Shown here piece after piece: positions 8,375 through 15,664 of a DNA stretch of 64,000 nt. Every line of letters begins with the position of its first letter. The first letter of the stretch is position 1. Under the pieces are notes generated by a model. It was not told the origin of the DNA, ran no database searches, and worked only from the letters and a program-made list of their open reading frames with translations. A program made the translations under genes and the position numbers. The DNA is from Synechococcus sp. LTW-R. Its GTDB lineage: Bacteria; Cyanobacteriota; Cyanobacteriia; PCC-6307; Cyanobiaceae. Location of the stretch: positions 124,001 through 188,000 of the forward strand of contig NZ_CP059060.1 of the NCBI RefSeq assembly GCF_014217875.1, in the 5' to 3' direction.

Positions 8375-8482
8375 AACTCTTGGGTGATAACACGAGGAAA
8401 GTGCGGTGAGGGATTCCCCAAGTCCGCCACTGTCCCGCAACTGTGATGGGGCGTGCCCCTCAGTCAGAACACTCACCGTCAG
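8375..8482 (+). promoter_or_regulatory. Cobalamin (B12) riboswitch
   Basis: The region contains the ordered conserved blocks of a cobalamin riboswitch: GGTGATAACACGAGGAAAG, GGTGAGGGATTCC, then the core CCGCCACTGTCCCGCAACTG and TGATGGGG, and the downstream AGTCAGAACACTCACCG. It ends about 38 nt before the start of the porin-like gene, so it probably controlled that gene in response to adenosylcobalamin or a related corrinoid. Exact stem boundaries are estimated by eye. Confidence 0.85.
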
Positions 8483-8519
8483 CTAACTAACTCTTTCTCG
8501 GCGAGGACCGAGTCATCAA

Positions 8520-8867
8520 ATGCAAAAGAAGCTACTCATCATTGCCACAATTAGTGGGCTTTCACCGGCGGCAGGACTTGCAGGTCCATATATCAATGCT
8601 GAACCAATGCTGGATGGCTAGGCAATGACTATCAAGAGGCTACAACCGATTTACACCTAGGCTTTGAGGACAAACTGGGGGTATATCCAGGCAGGTCCCG
8701 CTCTGGCTCTGATCGATGATGCCAATGCGAACATGGCATTGTCGGGGAAGACTGGCGTCGGCATGGACGTCACTGAGTCCCTCAATCTCTATGGCGAGTT
8801 ATCGGCATTGACATCAAGAGGAGGGAATCTTTACTTTGCAAAAGTTGGAGCAAAATACAAGCTCTAA
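8520..8867 (+). pseudogene. Frameshifted small porin-like outer-membrane protein
   Basis: The frame opens with a signal peptide (MQKKLLIIATISGLSPAAG, then LAGPYINAEP), stops at a TAG near 8620, and resumes in other frames as LGNDYQEATTDLHLGFEDK and WGYIQAGPALALIDDANANM. It ends FAKVGAKYKL, a typical beta-barrel terminus. Together these parts resemble the roughly 110-130-aa single-barrel outer-membrane proteins of picocyanobacteria. At least two frame disruptions make it a pseudogene unless sequencing error is involved. It lies directly behind a B12 riboswitch. Confidence 0.75.
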
Positions 8868-8961
8868 TCCCTGGCTGAGGTTGCGCGATTAAACGGCGGC
8901 AGACACACTGAACTGGTGCGTCCCACGAATCTGGTTGGTCCTTACCTCCAGGCTCGTCCTA

Positions 8962-9117
8962 GTGGATGTGCCACCCCCTTGCACTGACGGCAACACCAAG
9001 GCCATAACCGCCGAGGGAGCGGCAGGTGCAAGCGCCGTTATCCGGGGGTGGGGCGGAGTGCATTTCGCCTCCAACCCAACACTCCCCGCTACTGAGCAGT
9101 GGGTCGGGGAACTGTTG
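8962..9117 (+). repeat. Palindromic island repeat, full-length copy 7
   Basis: The longest plus-strand copy. It has the left end GTGGATGTGCCACCCCCTTG, then GACGGCAACACCAAGGCCATAACCG, an internal stem (GGGGCGGAGTGCATTTCGCC) and the terminal palindrome CAACACTCCCCG..CGGGGAACTGTTG at 9077-9117. The left end matches the minus-strand copy at 19096-19247 closely, so together they define a unit of about 155 bp. Confidence 0.85.
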
Positions 9118-9321
9118 TGGCAGTGGTTTTGAGACGCCGGAGATCTTGTCCAGCGGGGCCTTGTCCAGACCCCGATCCGATGTCGTATCGCTGAGGTTCC
9201 GGCCAGGTGGCCGGTGGTGAGACGCCAAAACCCCGCGCCCGCGGGGATTGAGACTCCCCGCCGCCAGCGAACTGTCCTGCATCACTGCCTATCCAGCCGG
9301 TACGCCGTGGCTGTCCGTGGA

Positions 9322-9359
9322 CAAGAAAACCCCTCCGTTCGAAAAGAAGTGCGGAGGGG
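9322..9359 (-). terminator. Minus-strand hairpin with T run; otherwise empty 9118-9516
   Basis: CCCCTCCG and CGGAGGGG flank a 14-nt loop, and on the minus strand the stem is followed by TTTTCTT. A second perfect small hairpin, TAGCCCCC-AA-TGGGGGCTA, sits near 9421-9440. I see no gene between 9118 and 9516. Confidence 0.5.
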
Positions 9360-9516
9360 CATCAACCCCACTGTCCGGTGAGGGTCGATGACATTGTCTT
9401 CGTTGTCAGTGGACTCTCGATAGCCCCCAATGGGGGCTAATGAAAATCCGGCACGCCATCAAGTTTGCGGGTGTCTGAAGAGGGAACGCTCATCCGAGGC
9501 TATGAGCGGCCTCCCT

Positions 9517-9720
9517 TTACAGACACGCTGTCTTGACTATCGGAGGTCCGGCCCTGAAAGGCAATGCGCATAAAGCCTGATTGCCGTCTGATCGAATCAG
9601 GTCGATGGTGGGTTCATCGATCTCGGAGGCGTTTTGGACGACACTCCACCTCAGAAGCATCAGTGAGCTAGCTGACTGCAGACCCCTGCTCCACAGTTCT
9701 TTCTCATCCACCACGGGCAC
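9517..9720 (-). CDS. Hypothetical small protein
   Basis: A 67-aa frame from GTG at 9720, or 47 aa from the ATG at 9660 (MLLRWSVVQNASEIDEPT). The segment SEIDEPTIDLIRSDGNQALC reads like real protein. No family is recognised and the start is uncertain. Confidence 0.38.
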   Translation of the reverse strand: MPVVDEKELWSRGLQSASSLMLLRWSVVQNASEIDEPTIDLIRSDGNQALCALPFRAGPPIVKTACL

Positions 9721-10172
9721 GTCCTAAATCTCGGTTCTGCCGGGGGACACTCCATCCGCACCCAGTGAGGTGCCCTAGGGAGTAAGAAGGCCCGCCAACT
9801 GGAAGATCAGCCCCAGGCGTCGAGATCAGAAGCTCCCTCCATCTCTTTCGTCCATCAAGCAATGGGTGTTTCCCATGCATGAACGACCTAGGTAGGCCGT
9901 CTCTTCCACCGGGGAGGGGCGGCCTTACTTAATGAGTCGTAATTGGCGTTGCGTCTTGCGGTCGGCAGACCAAGAAAGAGGCTGCCGTATCTCTGCTCAG
10001 GCACGAACAAGGCGCAGCGAATCTTAAGAGACCCCGTCGGCATCGTCTGGCAATGGCTGGGCTATTGCCTCATAGCCGCTCCGCAGGAATGCGTCGCAAG
10101 TGCGACTAGGCACTTCTACAGATGTATTCATGGCCCATTTCGTAGAGAGTGAAGCCAGCTAAGGAGGGATGC
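9721..10172. other. Gap with no supported gene
   Basis: No convincing frame is present; the 69-codon frame at 9943-10152 lacks protein-like features. An imperfect hairpin (AGGCCG..CGGCCT) lies near 9894-9925. Confidence 0.45.
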
Positions 10173-10331
10173 ATGGACGTGATCACCGATGGCATCCTCA
10201 TCGCCCTTTACCTCTGGGCAACAGTCGCAGTCATCAAGCAAGGGACCTGGAACAAGCCAGAAGCTTCATGCGACGTGTACCTCCGAGAAGAGGACGGCAG
10301 ACCGATGACCGACTGCGGATCAGCTGCGTGA
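10173..10331 (+). CDS. Small membrane protein with strong ribosome site (52 aa)
   Basis: A full AAGGAGG at 10161-10167, 5 nt before ATG, decides this start over the in-frame ATG at 10149. The protein begins MDVITDGILIALYLWATVAV, one membrane helix, and continues with a polar tail (VYLREEDGRPMTDCG). Function is unknown. Confidence 0.62.
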   Translation: MDVITDGILIALYLWATVAVIKQGTWNKPEASCDVYLREEDGRPMTDCGSAA

Positions 10332-10609
10332 GGTCTCCTGAGGGGATGTTTTCTTGGGCGCAGGCTTCTTGGCCTCCGCCTTGTCGTGCTGGTGGTGCTA
10401 AGCGTTAGGGTTGTCGCAGAACATGATTAGCAAAGACTGCTGTCTACAGCGTGCACCCGAATTTGTTTTCAGCTCATTCGTACAAGAACTTATGCAGGGC
10501 TTCACAAACCGAAGCCACAGGACAAAAGAAGACAGCCGAGTGATTCCCCCAAGGCTTCAAGCATGAGCTCCTTGCGGCGTTCCCAATGCCCCGACTCACT
10601 AAGCAGTAG

Positions 10610-10798
10610 TCAGTGAAGATGCTGCTCTTGAGAATCTTCAAGGATGATGGCTTGTTGTGGCCCGGGATAATTACCAAGCTCAGACAACAGCCTCTGCTTC
10701 TCGTCTCTAACTCGAAGCAACGCTGCAACCAGCTCAGCCTCTGACTGCTCAAGGTCAGCAATTTGATTAGCAATAACTGTAGGAAGTTGGAGCTCCAT
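10610..10798 (-). CDS. Small coiled-coil protein (62 aa)
   Basis: MELQLPTVIANQIADLEQSE, then LVAALLRVRDEKQRLLSEL, gives a continuous helix with heptad-like Leu spacing. The tail is acidic. A GGGGG tract precedes the ATG at 10798. No family is assigned. Confidence 0.55.
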   Translation of the reverse strand: MELQLPTVIANQIADLEQSEAELVAALLRVRDEKQRLLSELGNYPGPQQAIILEDSQEQHLH

Positions 10799-10944
10799 AC
10801 TTGACCCCCGTTTAGAATTAGTTGTTTTCGCGATGCTCAGAAACCGAGAATTCAGGATCGGGGTACCATCGGCACTCCAAGATGAAGCCCTCACGTCGGA
10901 AGCTGAGCATTGCCATCACAAAAGGCCATTTGGCACGGGCATGA

Positions 10945-11124
10945 TCATTCGAGAACCTCTACGTCCTGCTCCAAATCTTTTAAGCGCCTGATAGCCAATT
11001 CAAAGTTGGCAAGATGGATGCACACGCCATGGTGTGTGCAGGCAACGAAGAGGGGTTGCCTAGTCAAGCCTTCAACCTCGTGGATAGTCGAATGCTTTGC
11101 CGTGACTTGCAATAAATGGGCCAT
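10945..11124 (-). CDS. Hypothetical small protein (59 aa)
   Basis: A complete frame of 60 codons begins MAHLLQVTAKHSTIHEVEG, contains FVACTHHGVCIHLANFELA and ends DLEQDVEVLE. Two Cys and three His in the middle could bind metal or form a disulfide; the C-terminal third is a charged helix. Codon use and composition look genuine. No family is recognised. Confidence 0.58.
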   Translation of the reverse strand: MAHLLQVTAKHSTIHEVEGLTRQPLFVACTHHGVCIHLANFELAIRRLKDLEQDVEVLE

Positions 11125-11410
11125 GTTCTTTCGGCTAGTGAGTATTACTACTTATTTTCTCTGCTTGCATTCAGTATTCTCTTAGGGATTTCCCGCGTCC
11201 CCCGAGAAAAACATCAAAGTTTATGCCTAGGTATTTCTTGCTACCCCTCGTCTGGCGGCCGTTCAAGAGAAGTTAGTGGCTGGATTGTCCCGACCAGCTA
11301 GTCAAAGGCTGTCGGCAGAGGTAAGACCTGATCAGATGCTGAATGACTGGGGGCTTGCGAGCACCTTGTTCTGAATTACCCCATATAGAGGCGAAACGAA
11401 GCACCGGCAA

Positions 11411-11524
11411 ATTGCCCCCATTTGGGGCTATGGGCACGACTAGGAGCAGAAGGAGAGTGATCAAGCCCCCAGGGAGGGGGCACCGAAGAGCAGACGGCCC
11501 CCGTTGACGGACGGGGTCTTTTTC
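11411..11524 (+). ncRNA. Putative small RNA with terminator (copy 1)
   Basis: About 108 bp are nearly identical to 27675-27783. The sequence folds into three local hairpins: CCCCCATTTGGGG, GCCCCC-AGGGA-GGGGGC (about 11465-11481), and CCCCGT-TGACGG-ACGGGG followed by TCTTTTTCTT (11499-11524), a good intrinsic terminator. No frame is conserved. Conservation between the two elements plus the terminator suggests a plus-strand small RNA. Its target and promoter are unknown. The rest of 11125-11628 shows no gene. Confidence 0.5.
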
Positions 11525-11591
11525 TTGCCTCTCCACGGCGTAAGGCTCTTGAAGCGAAGATTTTGTGGGGCCTCACAGCCCGAGAACAGCA

Positions 11592-11622
11592 ATAAAAAAC
11601 CGCGGTAGCTTCTCCGCGGTTT
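11592..11622 (-). terminator. Terminator of the truncated integrase
   Basis: AACCGCGG and CCGCGGTT pair around 8 nt, with six T's following on the minus strand. It lies 7 nt past the stop of the integrase fragment. Confidence 0.8.
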
Positions 11623-11628
11623 GAGGTC

Positions 11629-12075
11629 CTACCCGGGCGTCTTCCTCCCGAATGGGGTCTCCAGTACCCGCTGCATGTGGCAGTTCAGATCCTTGAGGGT
11701 TGTTCCACGACGGTTGGCTCGTGAGGCAATGAATTCCTCCACCACCAGCGGCCACCCTTGATCTGCCACGGGCTTGGAGGACGTTGCCGGAGCTGCCTCT
11801 CTGGCGCTCCATAGCGCCTTCGCATCAGCCAGGGAGCAATGCCGGCTATCCACCAGCTCTTTGATGCTGCAGACCGCCGTGAGGATCGCTGCGGAGTCGG
11901 TGGCGGACCATCCCGTGCCCAGCATCACGTTCTGCCTGGGATTCGCCTGCTGCCTGCCCTCGTTGAAGCGCCTTGTGAGCTGGCAATCACCATTGCGCTC
12001 GGCAATGCCCCAGCCAGGTCCGCAGGAGTGCTTGATCTGCCGTCTCAAGCCCTGAAACCACTGTTCCCGACTCAT
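11629..12075 (-). pseudogene. Truncated tyrosine integrase, N-terminal part only (left element)
   Basis: The 148 residues from MSREQWFQGLRRQIKHS match the N-terminal half of the intact integrase at 12451-13683, block by block. GWSATDSAAILTAV matches TWTADNATAILNTV, VDSRHCSLADAKAL matches MDSRKVSLKEAARL, and TSSKPVADQGWPLVVEEF matches TSAKKVADKGWDAVAADF. It ends before the catalytic domain, so Arg, His and Tyr active residues are all missing. A terminator follows at once. It lies next to attachment copy 2, the normal site for an integrase. It could be a decayed gene or a retained DNA-binding regulator. Confidence 0.85.
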
Positions 12076-12156
12076 GTGCGCAGAAATTTCCCCATGCGCA
12101 GAATCATGCGCAGAAATGGGGTTCTTTGGGATGCCCCGGGTAGGACAACATGCGCA
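12074..12156 (+). promoter_or_regulatory. Arm-type-like sites, left element, att2 side
   Basis: ATGTGCGCAGA at 12074, CATGCGCAGA at 12093 and 12105 (12-bp period), and again at 12149. They overlap the start region of the truncated integrase and lie 50-130 bp from attachment copy 2. Binding by the left integrase and autoregulation are inferred. Confidence 0.5.
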
Positions 12157-12171
12157 GACGCTGCGTCCGAG

Positions 12172-12201
12172 ACACAAAAAAACCCAGTCAGTGACTGGGT
12201 T
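12172..12201 (-). terminator. Intrinsic terminator beyond tRNA-Ala remnant 2
   Basis: AACCCAGTCA pairs with TGACTGGGTT, and seven A's on the plus strand give a T run on the minus strand. The sequence differs from the terminators at copies 1 and 3, so each element end seems to have brought its own. Confidence 0.8.
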
Positions 12202-12206
12202 CTCTC

Positions 12207-12254
12207 AGTGGAGCCAAGGAGACTCGAACTCCTGACCCCCTGCATGCCATGCAG
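12207..12254 (-). repeat. Attachment-site copy 2 (3' part of tRNA-Ala)
   Basis: About 48 bases are identical to 28454-28501 in the intact tRNA gene, from just outside the 3' end to past the anticodon stem. Beyond 12254 the match stops. It separates the truncated integrase on the left from the intact integrase on the right and so marks the junction of two tandem elements. Confidence 0.88.
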
Positions 12255-12379
12255 TTAGTTGCTCGCTGAGTAACAACGGTCAAATCCCCGGGAATACTAG
12301 GGCAGAAGCTCGTTCAGCACTATAGCAAGGCCAAAGACGGCGCACAGGACTTGAGGGTTCTTGTTGCTTCTTGCATGGC

Positions 12380-12402
12380 TTTGGCGCACAATTTGGCGCA
12401 CA
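12380..12402 (+). promoter_or_regulatory. Paired arm-type-like sites, right element, integrase end
   Basis: TTTGGCGCACA at 12380 and 12392, 12 bp apart, about 125 bp from attachment copy 2 and 48 bp upstream of the integrase start. The same motif pair lies at 28348-28370 beside the intact tRNA. Confidence 0.6.
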
Positions 12403-12450
12403 GCCGCTGACCACCTGCATCCCTTGGCCAAAGTCATCTGGTCGGACAAC

Positions 12451-13683
12451 ATGCGGCAGGTGCTAAAGCGTGAGCACGGCAAAGGCTGGTCAGTCAGAGA
12501 TCACCGTGGCCGGGTGCAGCTGACGCGGATTTTTGAAGACCGCTCACGCAGTGCCGTTTACCTGCCACTGACTTGGACAGCCGATAACGCCACGGCGATC
12601 CTCAACACGGTTGCTGCAATCCACGACCTGATGGATTCGCGCAAGGTCAGCTTGAAAGAAGCTGCCCGGTTGAACACTCAGGCGTTGGCAGAGCCAGCCA
12701 CCAGCGCCAAGAAGGTGGCGGATAAAGGCTGGGATGCAGTTGCCGCCGACTTCCTTAAGAGCCGTGGTGACAGGCGCAGCAGCACTCTCAGGGACTTGAA
12801 GCTGCGGGTTGAACGTGCTGTTGCAGTCATCAACCAGAAGCCCAAGCCACGCGACGGCATGAGCGTGTTGGAGGCGTACGCAGCCGCCTACTTCAAAGAG
12901 ATGGCACCAGGTGGTCAGGGGCGCAAACGGAATCTCAACGACGTTGTGGCGTTCCTTCAGTTCGCTGTTGACCGCAGCGGTGCACCAGACCGTTTTTTGC
13001 CACCGCCTAAAGACCGCATCAATGAGTTGATCGGCACCAGCCCGACATCAACAACAGAACGGCTCACACCACCGATCAAGGCAGACCAGTTCACCGCTCT
13101 GCTGGATGCGCTGGAAGCTGATGGTCGCCATGACCTGAAACTGGCAGTAGCGCTGGTTGGGTATCTCGGGTTGCGGCCTGCAGAGCTGGCTGTGCTGCGT
13201 ATTGGCGATGACGGCAAGGCAAGGGTCGGCAGCATCAAGCGCAACATCCAAACGATGCAGCAGGCAGAGAAGCCGCCACGGTTGGTGATGCCCCTTGAGA
13301 TTGAAGGCAGAAACAACGAAGGCGCTCGAGCTGTCGCTCAGTTCGCCAGTGGCCTAGTGAAGCTGCCGAAAGCACTACGGAAGCAGATTGATTTGGTTGA
13401 GGACAAAGGACGTTTTCAGGACGTTGGTGCTGAATTTGCCCAGCAGCTCTCACGCTGTACACATTGGCAGGCGATGAGAAATATCGACCCGCGCATCACT
13501 GCTTACAGCCTGCGCCACGGATTTGCCTGGCGGGCAACAGTTGGCGAAAACAAGCTTCCGGTGCGAACTGCTGCAGCATTGATGGGGCACACGATGCAAG
13601 TGCACCACAGGCATTACGGCGCTTGGGTTGATGAAGCCGCCATTGAAGAAGCGGTGGGGATGCACAACGCTGCCGTCGCTTGA
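12451..13683 (+). CDS. int: Tyrosine recombinase/integrase (right element)
   Basis: A 410-aa site-specific recombinase. The N-terminal arm-binding and core-binding region covers roughly residues 1-190. The catalytic domain has the first Arg in LGLRPAELAVLR, the His-box in AYSLRHGFAWRA, the GH of ALMGHTMQVHH, and the nucleophile Tyr in RHYGAW near the end. All key residues appear present, so it may be active. I use the ATG at 12451; the in-frame region up to 12361 runs over the arm-type sites. It should act on the tRNA-Ala(GGC) 3' end, copies of which flank its element. Confidence 0.92.
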   Translation: MRQVLKREHGKGWSVRDHRGRVQLTRIFEDRSRSAVYLPLTWTADNATAILNTVAAIHDLMDSRKVSLKEAARLNTQALAEPATSAKKVADKGWDAVAADFLKSRGDRRSSTLRDLKLRVERAVAVINQKPKPRDGMSVLEAYAAAYFKEMAPGGQGRKRNLNDVVAFLQFAVDRSGAPDRFLPPPKDRINELIGTSPTSTTERLTPPIKADQFTALLDALEADGRHDLKLAVALVGYLGLRPAELAVLRIGDDGKARVGSIKRNIQTMQQAEKPPRLVMPLEIEGRNNEGARAVAQFASGLVKLPKALRKQIDLVEDKGRFQDVGAEFAQQLSRCTHWQAMRNIDPRITAYSLRHGFAWRATVGENKLPVRTAAALMGHTMQVHHRHYGAWVDEAAIEEAVGMHNAAVA

Positions 13684-13844
13684 ACCTGATTTGGTTGTTG
13701 CAAGTTCCAGCAAGTTCCGTGTATAAGTTGAGCAACTCAGAGGTCACCCCGGTCTGGTAACTCTGCCGGGTTCCCCTCCTAGCGACTGCGACACCCATCT
13801 GTGTCTGCGGGGACGGAGCTAATAGATCACCCCGAAACGACGGA

Positions 13845-14096
13845 ATGGCTCGTAACGCAGACAATCGCAAAGGGAAAAGGCGTCCTATTCGCCTGCCTCA
13901 GAACCTCACCGTCAAAGAACGGCAGGTGGTCATGAGGCTGGCGGAAATGATGTCCCAGGTCTGCAGCAACGCAACTCCAGAACAACTGGCTGAGCTTGCC
14001 GCTGACCCTGAGTTTGCATCTGCTCCGCGTTGCTTCAGAGCAGCCATGAGGTCGTTCGGGACACCGCTCCCGACCAATGCAAACCCAATGGTTTAA
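13845..14096 (+). CDS. Small basic protein of the element operon (83 aa)
   Basis: A very basic N-terminus (MARNADNRKGKRRPIRLPQN) is followed by a helical segment (VKERQVVMRLAEMMSQV) and a C-terminal helix. It may bind nucleic acid. It overlaps the next gene by 20 nt, which places it first in the integrase-distal operon. No family is recognised. Confidence 0.65.
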   Translation: MARNADNRKGKRRPIRLPQNLTVKERQVVMRLAEMMSQVCSNATPEQLAELAADPEFASAPRCFRAAMRSFGTPLPTNANPMV

Positions 14097-14313
14097 AACG
14101 TCTGAAGCTGCAAGGCTCTGCGGCGTTTCTAGTTACTGGCTGAAGGGCAACCGTGACATCAGCGGTGGCTTCCTTGTGGTCGATAAGCACTGGATTCCTG
14201 GCATCACGCCAACGTCACCAATCCGCTGGAACGTTGCGTTGGTTCTGGAAGCCATGCGCTACCACGGCATGAATCGCATCAAAGGCGATCAGCTGTTGGA
14301 GGCCGTGCAGTGA
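14077..14313 (+). CDS. Excisionase-like winged-helix/MerR-type DNA-binding protein
   Basis: A 78-aa protein starting MQTQWFKTSEAARLCGVSSY. The pattern 'xxSEAARLCGVSxxWL' is the helix-turn-helix of MerR-like excisionases, followed by a short beta wing (GGFLVVDKHWIPG). Its position between the integrase and the replication genes fits a recombination directionality factor. It overlaps both neighbours (20 nt before, 4 nt after). Confidence 0.72.
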   Translation: MQTQWFKTSEAARLCGVSSYWLKGNRDISGGFLVVDKHWIPGITPTSPIRWNVALVLEAMRYHGMNRIKGDQLLEAVQ

Positions 14314-14534
14314 TCAAGCGCGCCACCTTCGTTGACGGCAAAAAAGTGCCGGTCAACCTCAATGCTCATGAGCGGATGGTCCGGTCAGCAGCAATGGCTG
14401 ATGCGTGCCGCTCCGCACTGCAGCAGAAGCACCTGACTCCAGTTGCGCGGGAGATGTACGAAGACTCCCTGCTTCGGCACACGCAGGACTGGATCCGTTT
14501 CAAGAAACAAGCCGACCAACAAGCAGAAAAATGA
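14310..14534 (+). CDS. Small helical protein of the element operon (74 aa)
   Basis: The GTG start overlaps the previous stop (GTGA) and its own stop overlaps the primase start (ATGA), so it is translationally coupled on both sides. The sequence is helical and charged (AHERMVRSAAMADACRSAL; DWIRFKKQADQQAEK). It could be a primase partner; function is unknown. Confidence 0.68.
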   Translation: MIKRATFVDGKKVPVNLNAHERMVRSAAMADACRSALQQKHLTPVAREMYEDSLLRHTQDWIRFKKQADQQAEK

Positions 14535-15664
14535 CCCACAACCCAATGGGTCGCGGGCCACTCCCTGCCAAGGATGTGGTCAATTTAGGCGACCTTCTGC
14601 CACCGGAGCAGTGCGTCAAAGCACTGAAAACCCCTGTAGCACCTGAAGAAAAACTGCCTGGCTGGGCTCAATGTGCGCCAGAGAGTGCGCCAAACAGTCC
14701 TAGACGGCTCACCATCGATGAATCACAAGCCCGCAGGCATCTGTGGTTGCTGAACCTTGATCCACGCGTGACCAACATCCGCGCCATTGGTCACAAGGGG
14801 ATGAACCCCAGAAAGGCCATCAACGGCATCTTCTCGGATGACATTCATCGTGCTGAGCAATGGCATCGCCAAGGGTGTGGCCTTTATCTACAGGTCAACC
14901 GTGGCGGCACCAAGAAGGCACAGGTCACTGAGTGCATGGCACTGTTTCTGGAATACGACGACCGGCCTGTGCTGAAGCAAGTCGGCATCTGGGATGACCT
15001 TGGCCTTCCATATCCCACTTTTCAGGTGGACACAGGTGGGCGATCAATTCACCACTACTGGACCTTCAAAACCCCAATAGAGCCAGCACGTTGGGAGCAG
15101 CTGATGGCACGGCTGCACTTGCTTGCCGTTGGTTGCGACACCAGCTGCAAAGGTCTGCCCCGAATGATGCGGATGGCTGGTGCCTGGTACATCGATGGCA
15201 ACGGCACAGCGGTCTGCAGATCTGAGATTTGCGGTGATTGCTGTGATCGCTACCCAGCGGAGCTGTTTGAAGACCTGCTGCCTCCTTTGCACAACCCGTG
15301 CAAGGAATACAGCAGTGCACCAGCGGTAACAACTGCGCGTCCAGCTGTTGCCCGGGCACGTTCTGGCAACTGCACCTTGTCAGTGCGGCAGATCGCTGAA
15401 GCTCTAGATCACATCCCACGCCGTGTCGCTGGCCAAGGCACTTACGGCACCTACCTGCGGATCTTGTGGGGGCTGAAAGCAGCCATTACTGAAGCCGGTG
15501 GTGATGAAGACCTCGCCATCCGGTTGATGGAAGCTCACAGCCCTTCGGAAGTCTCCGGTTGGGACGTTGCACAGGTGGCTCGCAGTGGTGGCGAGCACAT
15601 CGGTCCAGGGACGTTCTTTCACCACGCCAAGCAATACGGGTGGAGTCGTCATGCAGAACGCTGA
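14531..15664 (+). CDS. AEP/RepB-like primase of an integrative element
   Basis: A 377-aa protein. Residues about 115-220 look like an archaeo-eukaryotic-type primase core: ALFLEYDD (acidic pair, 141-144) followed by the GGRSIHHYWTF strand with His (172-177), then GLPRMMRMAGAWY. A Cys pair (CGDCCD) and a helical C-terminal domain with GTYGTYLRILWGLKA follow. It would start replication of the excised element. The start at 14531 gives an ATGA overlap. The motif reading is by eye, so the family name is likely rather than certain. Confidence 0.72.
   Translation: MTHNPMGRGPLPAKDVVNLGDLLPPEQCVKALKTPVAPEEKLPGWAQCAPESAPNSPRRLTIDESQARRHLWLLNLDPRVTNIRAIGHKGMNPRKAINGIFSDDIHRAEQWHRQGCGLYLQVNRGGTKKAQVTECMALFLEYDDRPVLKQVGIWDDLGLPYPTFQVDTGGRSIHHYWTFKTPIEPARWEQLMARLHLLAVGCDTSCKGLPRMMRMAGAWYIDGNGTAVCRSEICGDCCDRYPAELFEDLLPPLHNPCKEYSSAPAVTTARPAVARARSGNCTLSVRQIAEALDHIPRRVAGQGTYGTYLRILWGLKAAITEAGGDEDLAIRLMEAHSPSEVSGWDVAQVARSGGEHIGPGTFFHHAKQYGWSRHAER
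14673..14692 (-). promoter_or_regulatory. Arm-motif pair inside the primase gene
   Basis: GTGCGCCA occurs at 14673 and 14685, again with a 12-bp period. It is the reverse complement of the right-element arm motif. Being inside a coding region it may be incidental or an extra binding site. Confidence 0.35.

Noticed and set aside
8210-8476. Frames ending in PTAQ or SSGEC near several loci
   Set aside because: These endings are translations of the palindromic repeat and signal read-through into it, not shared protein tails.
5044-9117. Palindromic repeats as true integron attC sites
   Set aside because: Some copies fit RYYYAAC on the left, but the right end is only GTTG with no conserved GTTRRRY box, the units vary in length, and no integron-type integrase is visible.
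9235-9260. Possible CRISPR repeat (GGGGATTGAG-like ending)
   Set aside because: A single occurrence next to a GC hairpin; no second copy at spacer distance and no cas gene in the window.
9943-10152. 69-codon plus frame
   Set aside because: No ribosome site, no domain-like pattern and an odd Cys/Trp/Arg composition.
11116-11301. 61-codon plus frame with a short hydrophobic stretch
   Set aside because: It overlaps the start of the better-supported minus gene at 10945-11124 and turns into low-complexity sequence after 35 residues.
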